A DNA stretch of 40,676 nt from Pseudomonadota bacterium. Its GTDB lineage: Bacteria; Bdellovibrionota; UBA2428. Each line of letters begins with the position of its first letter. The first letter of the stretch is position 1. The DNA is taken from NCBI GenBank assembly GCA_018001635.1, contig JAGNHS010000027.1, positions 1 to 40,676 of the forward strand, in the 5' to 3' direction. A model generated the notes under the pieces. It was given only the letters and a program-made list of their open reading frames with translations, ran no database searches and was not told the origin of the DNA. Below, one piece after another: positions 8,459 through 18,072 of the stretch. The position numbers and the translations under genes are program-made.

Positions 8459-10963
8459 TTATTGGCAAGATTCGCACTCAGGGTTGTCGATTGAGCAGAA
8501 CTTGGGTTCGTAGTTACGGTCTGCGGCTTCAGCTTTAACTGGAGTTACAGGCGCTACGTTATTGTACTCTCTAGTGGTGATCGTAGATTTTTCAATCGAA
8601 GATGCGCCCATGCTTCTCAAGTAATACGTAGTTTTTAATCCAGTATTCCAAGCGTAGAGATAAGTGTCGTGCAATTTCTTTCCATTGGGAACCTCTAGGT
8701 AGAGGTTTAAGCTTTGACCCATATCAATCCATTTTTGGCGTCTGGCTGCGCAATCAATGAGAGCTTTGGGATCGATTTGAAAGGCTGTACGATAAAGCGC
8801 TTTGAGCGATTCGGGAATGCGCTCAATTTTTTCTACGTCTCCATCGTATTTTTTCAAATCGTTAACCATTTGCTTGTCCCACAACTTTAACTTTTTGAGA
8901 TCGGCTACAAGGTATGAGTTGATGAATACAAACTCACCACTCATGTTGCTTTTCACGAAAAGATTTTTGTATGTGGGTTCGATCGATTGAGTCACGCCTG
9001 AGATGTTGGAAATGGTGGCCGTAGGAGCAATGGCCATGCAATTGGAATTGCGCATGCCATATTTTTTGATGCTCTCTCTGACGGGCTTCCAATCCATGCT
9101 GACATCTCGGCTCACGTGGATTTTGTTCCCTCTTTCGCTTTCAAGAGTCTCGATGGAGTCAATAGGAAGAATTCCTTTGTCCCAAAGAGATCCTTTGTAG
9201 CTAGCGTAGGGTCCACGCTCTTGAGCCAATTCCGAAGAGGCTAAGATAGCGTGATAGGAAATGGCTTCCATAGATCGATCGGCAAAGTTAGCGGCTTCAG
9301 GGCTTTCATAGGGAATACGCATCATATAAAGAGCGTCTTGGAATCCCATGATACCCATACCGACAGGGCGATGTTTGAGGTTGGAATTTTTGGCTTGTGG
9401 CACAGGGTAGTAGTTTTGATCGATAACGTTGTCGAGCATACGTAAAGCGACCTTAACGGTTTTACGTAGTTTTTCGTTGTCGAGTCCTTTTCCAGGAATC
9501 ATGTGGTTTTTTAGATTGATCGATCCTAAGTTACAAACTGCAACTTCATCTTGGTTGGTGTTGAGCAAAATCTCTGTGCAAAGATTTGAGCTGTGCACCA
9601 CGCCTACGTGTTGTTGCGGTGAGCGTAAATTAGATGGATCTTTAAAAGTGATCCATGGGTGTCCGGTTTCGAAAACCATGGAGAGCATTTTTCTCCACAA
9701 TTTCACGGCTTCAAGAGTGCGGAAATTGCGAATCTCACCACGCGCGGCTTTTTCTTCGTAGGCTATGTATGCTTCTTCGAATTTCTTGCCGTAGAGATCG
9801 TGTAGGTCAGGAGTTTCTTCGGGTGAGAAGAGTGTCCACTGGCCATTGGTTTCAACGCGCTTCATGAATAAGTCTGGAATCCAGTTTGCTGTATTCATGT
9901 CGTGAGTACGGCGACGTTCGTCGCCTGTATTTTTTCGGAGTTCGAGATATTCTTCGATGTCGATGTGCCAAGTTTCTAGATAAGAGCACACCGCACCTTT
10001 GCGTTTGCCACCTTGGTTAACGGCAATAGCAGTGTCGTTAGCAACTTTAAGGAAAGGGATAACGCCTTGTGAGCTGCCATTGGTGCCTTTAATCCAAGCG
10101 CCTAAACCTCTGACAGGAGTCCAGTCGTTGCCAAGGCCTCCACTGAATTTTGAAAGCATGGCATTGTCGGAAATAGCACCGTAGATTCCGCGTAAATCGT
10201 CGGGAACAGTAGTTAGGAAACAACTAGAAAGTTGAGAGTGTGTGCTACCTGAATTGAATAGAGTGGGTGTGGAAGAAACATAATCAAATTGAGAAAGAAG
10301 GTTGTAGAATTCAATGGCTCTTTCAGTTCTTTCTGTAAGAGTTTTTTCAACTAGAGCTAGACCCATGGCCACTCTCATCCAGAAAACTTGTGGTAATTCA
10401 ATTCTGCGCTTTTCGATGTGAATAAAATAACGATCGTAAAGTGTTTGAAGACCTAAAAAATTGAAGAGCTCATCTCGTTCAGGTTTGATAGCTTGAGCAA
10501 TCTTTGTAACATCAAAATCGCTTTTGAGTTGTGGGTTGAGTCGTTCGGCTGCAATTCCAGCTTCTAAATAACGAGGAAAGTATTCCTGGTAAGCTTTAAG
10601 TCTTTGAGAGTGATCAACGTGCATGCCCAAAACTTCATCAAAAGTGATTTGTAGAAGCAGACGTGCGGCCACAAAGCTATAAGCGGGCTCGCTTTCCACG
10701 AAGGGGCGAGTGGCCATAATTGCAGCTTGCATAATTTCATTAACGCCGATTCCGTTAAATAGCTGTCTTTCTGTTTCGCGGTATATGAGTTCGGAGCTAA
10801 CCACGTCTTCGAATCCTGCGCAGGATTCCGATATAAATAGTCTTAGTCTCGCTTCATCGAAGGGAATTTTTTCACCTCCGCGTGTTGTTACAAATTGTAT
10901 CGCTGAGCTTCGGTTTTGGCCTATAGCTTCGTTTTCAAGCGAAAAAGATCTCGTCTGTTCCAT
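8459..10963 (-). CDS. nrdA: Ribonucleoside-diphosphate reductase subunit alpha (class I)
   Basis: This catalytic subunit reduces ribonucleoside diphosphates to deoxy forms. With the start at 10963 it has 834 residues. An N-terminal ATP-cone (about 25-115; [13 protein letters not shown]) would bind the activity regulators ATP and dATP. Active-site parts are visible: Cys248 (SSCF) and Cys477 (VAVCNLGS) as the redox pair, Asn460-Cys462-Glu464 (NLCTE) with the thiyl Cys, the stacked Tyr780-Tyr781 and the C-terminal reducing Cys830 and Cys833 (ECESCQ). A longer frame opens at 11017, but AAGGAAGG sits at the right distance only from the ATG at 10963, and the extra residues look like leader sequence. 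It forms an operon with nrdB. No intein is present. Confidence 0.96.
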   Translation of the reverse strand: MEQTRSFSLENEAIGQNRSSAIQFVTTRGGEKIPFDEARLRLFISESCAGFEDVVSSELIYRETERQLFNGIGVNEIMQAAIMATRPFVESEPAYSFVAARLLLQITFDEVLGMHVDHSQRLKAYQEYFPRYLEAGIAAERLNPQLKSDFDVTKIAQAIKPERDELFNFLGLQTLYDRYFIHIEKRRIELPQVFWMRVAMGLALVEKTLTERTERAIEFYNLLSQFDYVSSTPTLFNSGSTHSQLSSCFLTTVPDDLRGIYGAISDNAMLSKFSGGLGNDWTPVRGLGAWIKGTNGSSQGVIPFLKVANDTAIAVNQGGKRKGAVCSYLETWHIDIEEYLELRKNTGDERRRTHDMNTANWIPDLFMKRVETNGQWTLFSPEETPDLHDLYGKKFEEAYIAYEEKAARGEIRNFRTLEAVKLWRKMLSMVFETGHPWITFKDPSNLRSPQQHVGVVHSSNLCTEILLNTNQDEVAVCNLGSINLKNHMIPGKGLDNEKLRKTVKVALRMLDNVIDQNYYPVPQAKNSNLKHRPVGMGIMGFQDALYMMRIPYESPEAANFADRSMEAISYHAILASSELAQERGPYASYKGSLWDKGILPIDSIETLESERGNKIHVSRDVSMDWKPVRESIKKYGMRNSNCMAIAPTATISNISGVTQSIEPTYKNLFVKSNMSGEFVFINSYLVADLKKLKLWDKQMVNDLKKYDGDVEKIERIPESLKALYRTAFQIDPKALIDCAARRQKWIDMGQSLNLYLEVPNGKKLHDTYLYAWNTGLKTTYYLRSMGASSIEKSTITTREYNNVAPVTPVKAEAADRNYEPKFCSIDNPECESCQ

Positions 10964-11386
10964 CAAAGTTTCCTTCCTTAAGTTGTGTTTTTGCCTTGCC
11001 CTCCCAACAGGCTTCAACCGGGGTTCCCCAACCCCGTCCGCTTGCTAGGAATTTCTAAGACCGGCTTTTTCAAACCAATCTCTAACAATTAAGGTGACAC
11101 AATATCTTGACGGTTTCAATGCCATATATGGCTATATATGGTAATTTCAGCGCTTTACGTTAAGTTATCGGATTTTGAGGGAAAGCGATTCTTGATGCCC
11201 CGCTCATGCAAAAAATGCCTTTGGGGCTTTACAAAATCTTGTCGCTTTTAGGGTTAAAAACCGGGGCGAACATGATCAAAAACTTAAAGTGATTAAAGCC
11301 CCAGACTTCATAAGCTCGCAAGGGCTCTAAAAATTATTCAAGCGCGCCGTGTTGGCCATAGAAAAGGGGTTATGAAGCCAAAATAG
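10964..11386 (-). other. nrdA upstream region and leader
   Basis: These 423 bases separate the nrdA start from the stop of the next gene. They hold no convincing gene. Going upstream from nrdA one finds its ribosome site (AAGGAAGG), a small stem CGGGGTT/AACCCCG (11019-11036) and two NrdR-box-like sites (11097-11144). Further upstream is a 9-bp long-range inverted repeat (GGGGCTTTA 11223-11231 with TAAAGCCCC 11294-11302) whose meaning is unclear. Confidence 0.6.
11097..11144 (-). promoter_or_regulatory. Pair of NrdR-box-like operators upstream of nrdA
   Basis: ACACAATATCTTGACG (11097-11112) and TGGCTATATATGGTAA (11129-11144) both resemble the NrdR box, consensus near ACACWATATATWGTGT. Their equivalent positions are 32 bases apart, about three helical turns, which is the phased arrangement known for NrdR pairs at nrd promoters. 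NrdR is the zinc-finger/ATP-cone repressor of ribonucleotide reductase genes. Each half is imperfect, so confidence rests on the pair, the spacing and the location 134 bases upstream of the nrdA ATG. Confidence 0.6.
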
Positions 11387-12157
11387 TCAATATTTAAGAA
11401 AACTTATCTCAAATTTTTTAAAATCATTTCTCGAAATCGTTAAAGAGTAATTTCCTCTTCGAGTTCTGTAATGATTTTGTGTCCATAGACTTAAAATAGT
11501 GGCTAAAATAACTCCTGAGCCTGTTAGAGCTTTGTAAGTTGGATTTAGGTCAGAAACGAGGGTCAGTGAAAAAGCTCCTGTTCCTGCTAGGGCAAGGGTG
11601 CCTTGTAAATAGAGATTTAGTACAGATTCGGCGCTAAAGATTTTTTTAAATCCATATCGCATGACTTGGTCTATGAGCTTTTCATTTCTTAAGTAAATAC
11701 CGCGAATTTCAAATTTATTAATATGAGGATTTTTATTAAAAAAATCAGCAACACTCGAAATAATAGCGGAAGCAATATTGGCGAAAGCCAAATTCAAAGA
11801 GTTGGCACTAACGTTATACTCTCCAGGATAACCAACGGTTCTTACTACTTTAACAGTCAAAATAGCTTTTCTTCCTTTGATTTTAATATCTCCATAAAGT
11901 GATCCGCTATGAATTTCGCATTCATCTTCACAATTAAGAATATCGTCGTGAAGTTTTTGAAGGGAATGGCTGTATTGTGATTTTTGCCATCGAGGTTTTA
12001 TAAGTAATTTCTCAACTAAGGAGAGTGGTTTTTGACAAAGGGTGCTTTCAACGGGTTCTTTGCAGAAACTAATTCCTGAAAAATGAAAAGCAAAAATGAG
12101 AAGGAAGCTTCTTAAGGTATACTTTTTTAAAATGGGATGACTCTTGAGCGCCTTCAT
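11387..12157 (-). CDS. Membrane-associated exported protein, unknown function
   Basis: The 256-residue protein has a hydrophobic N-terminal signal or anchor (about 16-31, ending near ISFC). A Cys-containing segment (LNCEDECEI, about 93-101) follows, then strand-rich sequence. Two hydrophobic helices lie at about 188-201 and 212-226 before a basic tail. The stretch NKFEIRGIYL...VMRYGFKKI (about 148-172) loosely resembles the end of a GNAT acyltransferase fold, but no acetyl-CoA loop is clear and I do not assign that function. It begins 34 bases after the stop of the upstream secreted gene, probably in one transcript. No ribosome site is evident before the ATG. Confidence 0.6.
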   Translation of the reverse strand: MKALKSHPILKKYTLRSFLLIFAFHFSGISFCKEPVESTLCQKPLSLVEKLLIKPRWQKSQYSHSLQKLHDDILNCEDECEIHSGSLYGDIKIKGRKAILTVKVVRTVGYPGEYNVSANSLNLAFANIASAIISSVADFFNKNPHINKFEIRGIYLRNEKLIDQVMRYGFKKIFSAESVLNLYLQGTLALAGTGAFSLTLVSDLNPTYKALTGSGVILATILSLWTQNHYRTRRGNYSLTISRNDFKKFEISFLKY

Positions 12158-12191
12158 TTGTTAGTGACGCACTAATTAGCAAAAATTCTCA

Positions 12192-12932
12192 TTATTGGCA
12201 GTTCGTGATGTCTCGGATTTCGCTTTTAATTTCTTCTGGAGCCGATAAATTCGTTAAATAGGCTAAAACAATCTTCTCTACACTAGAATGGGGTTCCAGG
12301 AATTCGACTCGACTCTCGTATTGTACTGTTGAAACCTTCATTAGAACTTTTTTGCTGCCATACCGAACACTTGGGCCGCTGTCTTGATAAATAGGATTTA
12401 GAGGAGAGAGTGGGTTGGCTGGGTTGCTGATATCGTTCATGAAATCATAGTTTGCATGGGCACTTGGTAGAATGGATTCAAGAGCGGCATACATCACTTC
12501 TTTGCCCCAGGATGTCCAATAATTGGCTAATTGGCATTGGACTGTTTCTTCTCTTTCTTCACTTCGTAATGTTTTTTGGGTTCTAGTGTAAAGCAAATCA
12601 ACAAGCTGTTTTGAGTCAGAGGCGCGAATGAGAGTGTTGGCTGAAATATATTTAGTTTTTGATTGCTCTACGAATTGTTTTAAATCGAAAATGAAAACAT
12701 TCACTCCTTGAGTCACCACGAGTCGTTTTTTTGAAAGTTCAGTTCGTACGTTGGTTTTTGCTTCGCTCAAAGTGATGTTGCTATTTTGATTGCTGGAATA
12801 GAGCGTAAGAATTCTATCGGGATTTAAATTTAAATTTCCTTCAATGTTGAGGTCCTGAATGCGTTGGCAAAAACAAAGGCTTAAAAGTAGGGTGACACCT
12901 AGGAGTTTTTTTGGATTTTTAGAGTTTTCCAT
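12192..12932 (-). CDS. Exported protein, unknown function (possible lipoprotein)
   Basis: The 246-residue product has a basic start and a hydrophobic h-region ending LLLSLCFCQ. One of the two Cys could be lipidated, although neither fits the lipobox well because -1 is Leu or Phe. The mature part has short strands and charged helices, a QCQLANYWTSWGKEVM segment and a C-terminal Cys (ITNCQ). No family is recognised. It precedes the gene at 11387 in what looks like a two-gene unit. The gene lies directly beyond the terminator at 12981-13019 and so needs its own promoter, which I could not identify. Confidence 0.6.
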   Translation of the reverse strand: MENSKNPKKLLGVTLLLSLCFCQRIQDLNIEGNLNLNPDRILTLYSSNQNSNITLSEAKTNVRTELSKKRLVVTQGVNVFIFDLKQFVEQSKTKYISANTLIRASDSKQLVDLLYTRTQKTLRSEEREETVQCQLANYWTSWGKEVMYAALESILPSAHANYDFMNDISNPANPLSPLNPIYQDSGPSVRYGSKKVLMKVSTVQYESRVEFLEPHSSVEKIVLAYLTNLSAPEEIKSEIRDITNCQ

Positions 12933-12980
12933 GAAGTAGAATTAGCTTTCTGTTGAAACTTAAACCAATTAATAAAACTT

Positions 12981-13019
12981 AAATACCGAGAGCTCCTTTT
13001 GGAGAAACTCTCGGTATTT
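12981..13019 (-). terminator. Terminator after the coiled-coil gene at 13050
   Basis: A 12-bp stem AAATACCGAGAG/CTCTCGGTATTT (12981-12992 with 13008-13019) is extended by an inner CTCC/GGAG. On the minus strand it is followed by AAGTTTTATT. It lies about 30 bases after the stop of the gene at 13050-14003 and ends the sigma-54-driven transcript that begins near 16886. Confidence 0.8.
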
Positions 13020-13049
13020 CAACTCTAAAGTTCTTTAAAATCGAAGGAT

Positions 13050-14003
13050 TTAGGGGCATTCGTTGCGAACATAAACCTTAACAACGCTAGTGCGAATTTT
13101 TAAATTATTAAGTCTATCTTCCCAAGTTTTAACATCATTGGCTTTGGCATTGTACTCAGCTTCAATGATTTGAAAAACCTTTTGAGCAGTATCATGGTCT
13201 AAGAGTTTGGCGAGATAGGTGGCTTCTAAAACTCCAAGCTCTTGAGCTTTCTTTGTAGCTTCAATGTTCTTTTGAGTAAGAGTTTCAAGCTTGGTTTTTT
13301 GCTCTGTCACTTTTCTTACAACAATAGATTGAAGAGTTTCTAATTCTATTTGAGAATTTTTTTGGAGAGCGACAAAAGCTTTTAATAAATTGCTGATGTT
13401 GGCAGCGTTGTTAAAGTCGACACCACTATCCTTCCAATAGCTCAATTCAGATTCAAGAGCTTTGTACCATGTTAAAACGAAGCGACATTGAGCATCGTTG
13501 AACTCGGCGTACTTAGGACATTCTAACGGGGCGATGTAGTCTAAGCTTAAATCAAGCGATTTCATTTCATAGCTCAACATGCTTTTAAATTCCGTGTCCG
13601 TTTCAGCTAAATATGAATCCAACCATTCATTTAAATTTTCCTCTTTGTATAAGGTGTTTTTAACCCTTTCCATTTGGCCTCTGATTTGTGTGCTTTGGCT
13701 GAGAATCGCCGCGTTGCTGTTTTTAAAAGCATCGAGTTTGTCTCCAGCCTCTTTAAAAAGATTGGCAGCGCTTTCAAAACTTCCTTTAGTTCTAACATAT
13801 CTTGGTTTAATCGCGTTCAAAAGTTCTATAGCGTTTTGAAGATTGTTCTTGTAGCGTTCTCGCGTGGCTAAATCATCTGCGTTTTCTACAGTTCTTTCTT
13901 CGTAGTGACCTCCTCGACATATTGGTCCGCCCCAGTTGTCCCAATCCTTTTTTGCAAAAGCACTTGTGGCTAAAGTTAATGTTAATAAAGTTAAATTTTT
14001 CAT
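13050..14003 (-). CDS. Secreted coiled-coil protein, paralogue of the gene at 17091
   Basis: The 317-residue protein has a short signal peptide (cleavage at SAFA-KK). The mature chain is almost wholly helical and charged, with heptad-like segments at about 55-135 and 215-310 and two central Cys (LECPKY, AQCRF). The segment LLKAFVALQKNSQIELETL aligns with ILQSFVAIQSQNISELDRI of the gene at 17091, and the central Cys-containing region also matches in order, so the two are paralogues. Its ATG overlaps the TGA of the 946-residue upstream gene (ATGA), with GGAGG upstream, which points to translational coupling and a shared role. Function is unknown. Confidence 0.75.
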   Translation of the reverse strand: MKNLTLLTLTLATSAFAKKDWDNWGGPICRGGHYEERTVENADDLATRERYKNNLQNAIELLNAIKPRYVRTKGSFESAANLFKEAGDKLDAFKNSNAAILSQSTQIRGQMERVKNTLYKEENLNEWLDSYLAETDTEFKSMLSYEMKSLDLSLDYIAPLECPKYAEFNDAQCRFVLTWYKALESELSYWKDSGVDFNNAANISNLLKAFVALQKNSQIELETLQSIVVRKVTEQKTKLETLTQKNIEATKKAQELGVLEATYLAKLLDHDTAQKVFQIIEAEYNAKANDVKTWEDRLNNLKIRTSVVKVYVRNECP

Positions 14004-16840
14004 TGAAGACCTCCTAAAATAGTTTCATCAAAACTTCGTAATGTGTTTTCGTTAATTTGCTTTAGACTTTGGTATTGCATCATTAAATCCTCCATATGTT
14101 GGCTTGCGCTTTCTAAATGAATTAAAGATGCTGTTTTAAAAAGTGCTTCATCCTCTACAGATTGGGGTTCAGGTAGAGGAAAGAAAATGTTAAGTTTGGG
14201 GTCGACTTTGTCTCCAGAGAGATCAGCAAATCCTCTCATTCTGACAGTGTAAGAGTATTCCCCTAAATGATTGGGTTGGCATTGAGTGTTGGCATCAAAA
14301 GTAGATTCCCATTTTTTACTTAATTCAGAGTCTCTCTGATTTTCGCAAATCACTTTCCAATCTCTAGGAACTAAAGTTCTAAGTTTGTTAAGATCGCCGC
14401 TGTTAAATGCTTTTTCGTAGTCTTGAGCAAAGACTTTGTTGAAAAGTGGAGCATCAAGTTCTCCACTTTCTAAAGCATAGGCTCTGTCGAAATTCATTCT
14501 GAGATCGTTGGTTTGGCTCATCATCATAATCGCTGCATTGTGGACAAGGTAGGGATTGTGTTCGAACACTCTTGCCAATCCATAAGCTGCTTTCAGTATC
14601 AATTGTTCTTTCTGAGTGTGGGGACTGTTTTTAAAGAAATTTTTTGAATCCCTAATAAATCTTATCAACAGCGGTACTACGAAGCTGCCTCCTACGAGTC
14701 TTTCTTGAGCTTCGGCAATTTTAAGTTGCTGGTGGATGGCGTGCGCTACTTTTAAATTGTTATTTCGAGTTTCAATATAGAGTGTATTAGCTGCGCTCAA
14801 ATCGTTGGTGTTTAAAAAACCTTCTGTAGAAACTCTGTTAAGGAGAGGATACATTTTTCTAAATTGCTCTGCAATTTCTACAACGATTTCTGGTTGCATT
14901 CTTGCTTTGAAGTATTCCAACCATTCGGGAGTGTTTTTAAAATCAGAGCTAATTTGTTCTCGCAACAAAATCGAGTTGACGTTGGGAGTTTCAGATTGAA
15001 GGCCTACAAAAACTTGATCTAAGCTGGGGAGCTTATCGTTTAAGGCGTGGAAACTTTCAAGGATTTCGCTTAAGGCATAAAAGTCCTGGTCTGAGTTCCA
15101 TTGCTTATTAGTTTCGGCTTCAGTTCTACTGATTGTACTCACGCCATGGACAAAGATTTTGTTTGGAGCGCTTGTGGGCTCCATATTGCCTGGCTGGCTC
15201 GAGTCAAAATAGAGTTTTACAAAGTTGTCTCGGCAGTTTTTGGTAGCGCTAATCATGGTATTGTCGCTGTAGAGTTTAAGGAAACTATTTTCACTGTAAA
15301 GTTCTCTAGGATTCGCGGAAAGAGTTTGATTGTACCTAGCGACGACATTGTTGCAGGGGTCTAGTTTTGAATCTTTTGCGATTTCGGTTACAAGATTTTG
15401 AATTGAAGCCATATTTATGTGAACCCTTTTGAATTCATCACTTAATTTGTCGAGAATGTCTTGTCTGGTCTTGAGAAGGGTTTCTTGGACTTCTTGAATT
15501 TGTTTTGAAATGATCATTTGATTCTCGAGAATTTTAATTTGGAGTTCTTCAATTTTTTCAAGAGATTTCATGATCTGTTCGTGTCTTAGCGTGCCTATGT
15601 CGGGGCCACTAAAAAATGAAGCCACTACGCTGACGGCTCCGAATATATTTCCCGTGATTAAGCTTGTTGCAATTTGCACCCCGCCCTCAGCGTAATTCGC
15701 TACTTTTGTAATAGTTTCTGCTGTTTCAGGATCGAGTCCCAGTTTTGGACCAATGACTGCAAAATCTCTAGCTATAGTTAACACTTGAGTGCTGCTAGCT
15801 TTGAAGGCATCCACTTTGGCAAGAAGTTGAGTCTTGTTAAGCTCCTTTTCACTTAAGCTAATGACGCCGCTTCTCGCGGCTTCAAGAAGCTCTTCGTTGC
15901 TCATTTTTCCGGCCATCCAATTTTTCATGAAATTTATATCGTGGGTGTTTTGTTCGATTTTGACTTCATGCTTGCTGAGAGTCATATTGACCTCTTCAAA
16001 AGCACCCATCATTAATTGTTGATTGTGTTCTAAATTGTTTAAACGAGTTTTGGTTTCAAAACTAAATTTTGTAAAAGCGGCTGCTTGAGTGTTGAAGCTC
16101 TTTTTGAGATCAGCAATGTCTTTGTCGTGAATCATGGATTGCCCCTGTAGATCAAGAATGTCTTCGCCAACTCCCGCAAGATAAGAGTCGATTCTTTCGT
16201 TTCGTTCTTTGTCGTAGGCGGCTTTTAGTCCAGGGTTTTTATTCATTTCATCTTGAATGTATTTTGGAAGATCCGAGAGTAAAACATCCACTCCATACAT
16301 CTGTTTTAAGCTCGCTACAGCTTCGGCCTTTGATTTTAAAGTTCCTTTAGGCATTTTACCCAAATGAGCTTTCACGAGTTTGATATTATTTTCGTTGAGC
16401 TTGCCTTCGACCGCGCCAAAAATTGGATCCATGACTAGGTTTATTCCACCGTTGACGATACCTATGGCCGGTGCTGCGGTGCCTGCGCTTCCTACGGCGA
16501 CCATGGTGCTGATAGCGTATTGGTTCACTTTGATAAATCCTTTGAGCATTCCAAGTTGCTTCTTCTTCATCTCGGTTTGGCGGATGCTTTTCTCCATGCC
16601 TTGGAGCGCATAGTAAGAGGCTTGGTGGTTGTCGTAGATGGATTGATTACCAATTTTTCTTCGAATAAGTTCTTGTCTTAATTTCAAACGATCATCAAGT
16701 GAGTAGAGCTTGGGTGATTCCTTCATTCTTTGTCGAAGTTTCAATAGCGAATCATCTTGAGAATCGCTCAAAACTTTTTGAGTTGTAAGACTTAAGGCAA
16801 GATACATAATTTTTGTAAAAACTTTTAAAGAACTCTTCAT
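14000..16840 (-). CDS. Large exported helical protein (946 aa), unknown, under a sigma-54 promoter
   Basis: I place the start at 16840 because GGAG lies six bases upstream of that ATG; the open frame extends to 16912, but the sigma-54 promoter at 16896-16912 lies inside that extension. The N-terminus (MKSSLKVFTKIMYLALSL) is a weak signal peptide. Two glycine/alanine-rich hydrophobic stretches (about 103-130 and 388-413, ending ASFFSG) are separated and followed by long coiled-coil segments (about 235-300 and 424-475, EKIEELQIKILENQM). The C-terminal half is helical with a few Cys. Long amphipathic helices with buried hydrophobic hairpins are reminiscent of alpha-pore-forming proteins, but no family match can be claimed. 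It is coupled to the coiled-coil gene at 13050. Confidence 0.7.
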   Translation of the reverse strand: MKSSLKVFTKIMYLALSLTTQKVLSDSQDDSLLKLRQRMKESPKLYSLDDRLKLRQELIRRKIGNQSIYDNHQASYYALQGMEKSIRQTEMKKKQLGMLKGFIKVNQYAISTMVAVGSAGTAAPAIGIVNGGINLVMDPIFGAVEGKLNENNIKLVKAHLGKMPKGTLKSKAEAVASLKQMYGVDVLLSDLPKYIQDEMNKNPGLKAAYDKERNERIDSYLAGVGEDILDLQGQSMIHDKDIADLKKSFNTQAAAFTKFSFETKTRLNNLEHNQQLMMGAFEEVNMTLSKHEVKIEQNTHDINFMKNWMAGKMSNEELLEAARSGVISLSEKELNKTQLLAKVDAFKASSTQVLTIARDFAVIGPKLGLDPETAETITKVANYAEGGVQIATSLITGNIFGAVSVVASFFSGPDIGTLRHEQIMKSLEKIEELQIKILENQMIISKQIQEVQETLLKTRQDILDKLSDEFKRVHINMASIQNLVTEIAKDSKLDPCNNVVARYNQTLSANPRELYSENSFLKLYSDNTMISATKNCRDNFVKLYFDSSQPGNMEPTSAPNKIFVHGVSTISRTEAETNKQWNSDQDFYALSEILESFHALNDKLPSLDQVFVGLQSETPNVNSILLREQISSDFKNTPEWLEYFKARMQPEIVVEIAEQFRKMYPLLNRVSTEGFLNTNDLSAANTLYIETRNNNLKVAHAIHQQLKIAEAQERLVGGSFVVPLLIRFIRDSKNFFKNSPHTQKEQLILKAAYGLARVFEHNPYLVHNAAIMMMSQTNDLRMNFDRAYALESGELDAPLFNKVFAQDYEKAFNSGDLNKLRTLVPRDWKVICENQRDSELSKKWESTFDANTQCQPNHLGEYSYTVRMRGFADLSGDKVDPKLNIFFPLPEPQSVEDEALFKTASLIHLESASQHMEDLMMQYQSLKQINENTLRSFDETILGGLQ

Positions 16841-16895
16841 AAGGATCTCCATTCCCAGTCGTTCACGCTTCTTGCGTGAGGGGCAAAAAATATAA

Positions 16896-16912
16896 AGCAA
16901 TCTTTGTGCCAA
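16896..16912 (-). promoter_or_regulatory. Sigma-54 (RpoN) promoter of the 946-aa gene
   Basis: The minus strand reads TTGGCACAAAGATTGCT. This matches the -24/-12 consensus YTGGCACGRNNNTTGCW at all but one fixed position, with GG and GC exactly ten bases apart. Transcription would start near 16886, giving a leader of about 46 bases to the ATG at 16840. Sigma-54 promoters need an enhancer-binding activator. A small inverted repeat (TCGGA AATAAG TCCGA, 16951-16966) lies 40-55 bases upstream and could be an activator site. Confidence 0.8.
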
Positions 16913-17024
16913 GTGTTTTGTCGTCTCAGAACGTGTTTATGGGCTTTCCCTCGGAAATAAGTCCGATATTATGAATTCGAATCCTGAAAATAAAACAGGA
17001 TAGAAAATTTAAGATTTTAAAACA

Positions 17025-17066
17025 AAAAACCCCTCTCTCAAATTTTATTATGAGAGAAGGGTTTTT
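17025..17066 (-). terminator. Terminator after the coiled-coil gene at 17091
   Basis: Complementary arms (17025-17040 with 17051-17066) form a stem of about 15 bp with one mismatch: AAAAACCC...TCTCTCA pairs with TGAGAGA...GGGTTTTT. On the minus strand the right side runs into a T-rich stretch. It lies 25 bases after the stop and separates this gene from the sigma-54 promoter of the next one. Confidence 0.82.
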
Positions 17067-17090
17067 ATTTTAATTTATAAGTCGATAAAA

Positions 17091-18005
17091 TTAGCCGTCG
17101 TAAGTTTCTATCCTGACCTCAAATGAGTCGTATTCTCTTTTGGTGTTACTCACGCTTTCTTCGGCTGAAGCTAGACCTGCTAATGTTGTTTTGAGTAGGC
17201 TTTTCAAGCCGTCCATTTCATTGTTAATTTGTCTTTCTTGATTTTCTAGCTCTATATGTTTTAAAGCAATGGCATTGATTTCTTCTGATGAATTTTTTAA
17301 TTCTATAAGAAGACTTTTAAATTTATCTTTTCTAGCTTCAAGTTTTATAAGGATTCTATCTAGTTCGGAGATGTTTTGGCTTTGGATGGCGACAAAGCTT
17401 TGAAGTATAGGGCTCAAATGAATGGCTTCGTTCAGGGGAACTTCTAGGAACTTCCATTTTTCAACTTCGTTGCTGAGCAATGTGCACCCAGTTTTGTAGT
17501 TGAGCAACCAAAGTTCGTTCTCTTCGGGAAATGTGGGCTTAGATGAGCAATTGATTTTTTGATCCCACGCTTGATTCTTTATTAAATCACTAAAAATGGA
17601 AATGAATTCTCTTCCTGAGGGGCTGAGTAGGGCTTCTAGTAGATCTTGAAGCTGATGGCTTTGTTCTAATTCAAGAGTTGCTTGATTGAGTTTGCGTTTA
17701 TAGCTTGTGGTCTCATTTAATTTTTCGCTGAATTCTTCTTTAAAGTGAGCAAGATTTGTTTGAGCATCTCGGAGCTTTTGTTCCTGAGCTATAAGATCGC
17801 TTTGAGCTTTATCATTTCTATTTTTTGCGTGGTCTCGTAAAAGCATGGCTCTATTATAGTTTTCTAAGAGTTCAGCTTTATGTCTAACGTCATCAGGATT
17901 TTGCCTTTTGTATTTATATTTAGGAGTATCCTCGCGTGTGTCGGTCTTCGCGAAGACTCCTCCTAGAGCCATTAGGTTTAAACTTAAAATTAAAATCCGT
18001 TTCAT
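17091..18005 (-). CDS. Secreted coiled-coil protein, paralogue of the gene at 13050
   Basis: The start is set at 18005 (GGAG six bases upstream), giving 304 residues; the frame extends to 18041 without a ribosome site. A signal peptide (MKRILILSLNLMALGGVFA) is followed by a Lys/Arg/Asp-rich linker. Long heptad helices follow (about 40-125 and 205-295) with two Cys between them. Order, length and several stretches match the 317-residue protein at 13050, although identity is low. It is transcribed separately from its own sigma-54-type promoter and ends at its own terminator. Function is unknown; a structural or partner role with the 946-residue protein is an inference from the locus layout. Confidence 0.75.
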   Translation of the reverse strand: MKRILILSLNLMALGGVFAKTDTREDTPKYKYKRQNPDDVRHKAELLENYNRAMLLRDHAKNRNDKAQSDLIAQEQKLRDAQTNLAHFKEEFSEKLNETTSYKRKLNQATLELEQSHQLQDLLEALLSPSGREFISIFSDLIKNQAWDQKINCSSKPTFPEENELWLLNYKTGCTLLSNEVEKWKFLEVPLNEAIHLSPILQSFVAIQSQNISELDRILIKLEARKDKFKSLLIELKNSSEEINAIALKHIELENQERQINNEMDGLKSLLKTTLAGLASAEESVSNTKREYDSFEVRIETYDG

Positions 18006-18072
18006 GAGGGTCTCCTTGTCCGAAGTTTCAAGCGCCCCCACAGGCTCGAAACTTTTCGATAAGCACTACTAA

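Noticed and set aside
8459..10963. Intein or insertion in NrdA
   Set aside because: The order and spacing of active-site motifs fit a normal class I alpha subunit with one ATP-cone.
10964..11017. N-terminal extension of NrdA
   Set aside because: The extra 18 residues are basic leader-like sequence containing a hairpin, and the ribosome site fits only the ATG at 10963.
11223..11302. Riboswitch such as a B12 element upstream of nrdA
   Set aside because: There is a 9-bp long-range inverted repeat, but no B12-box-like or other recognisable riboswitch core.
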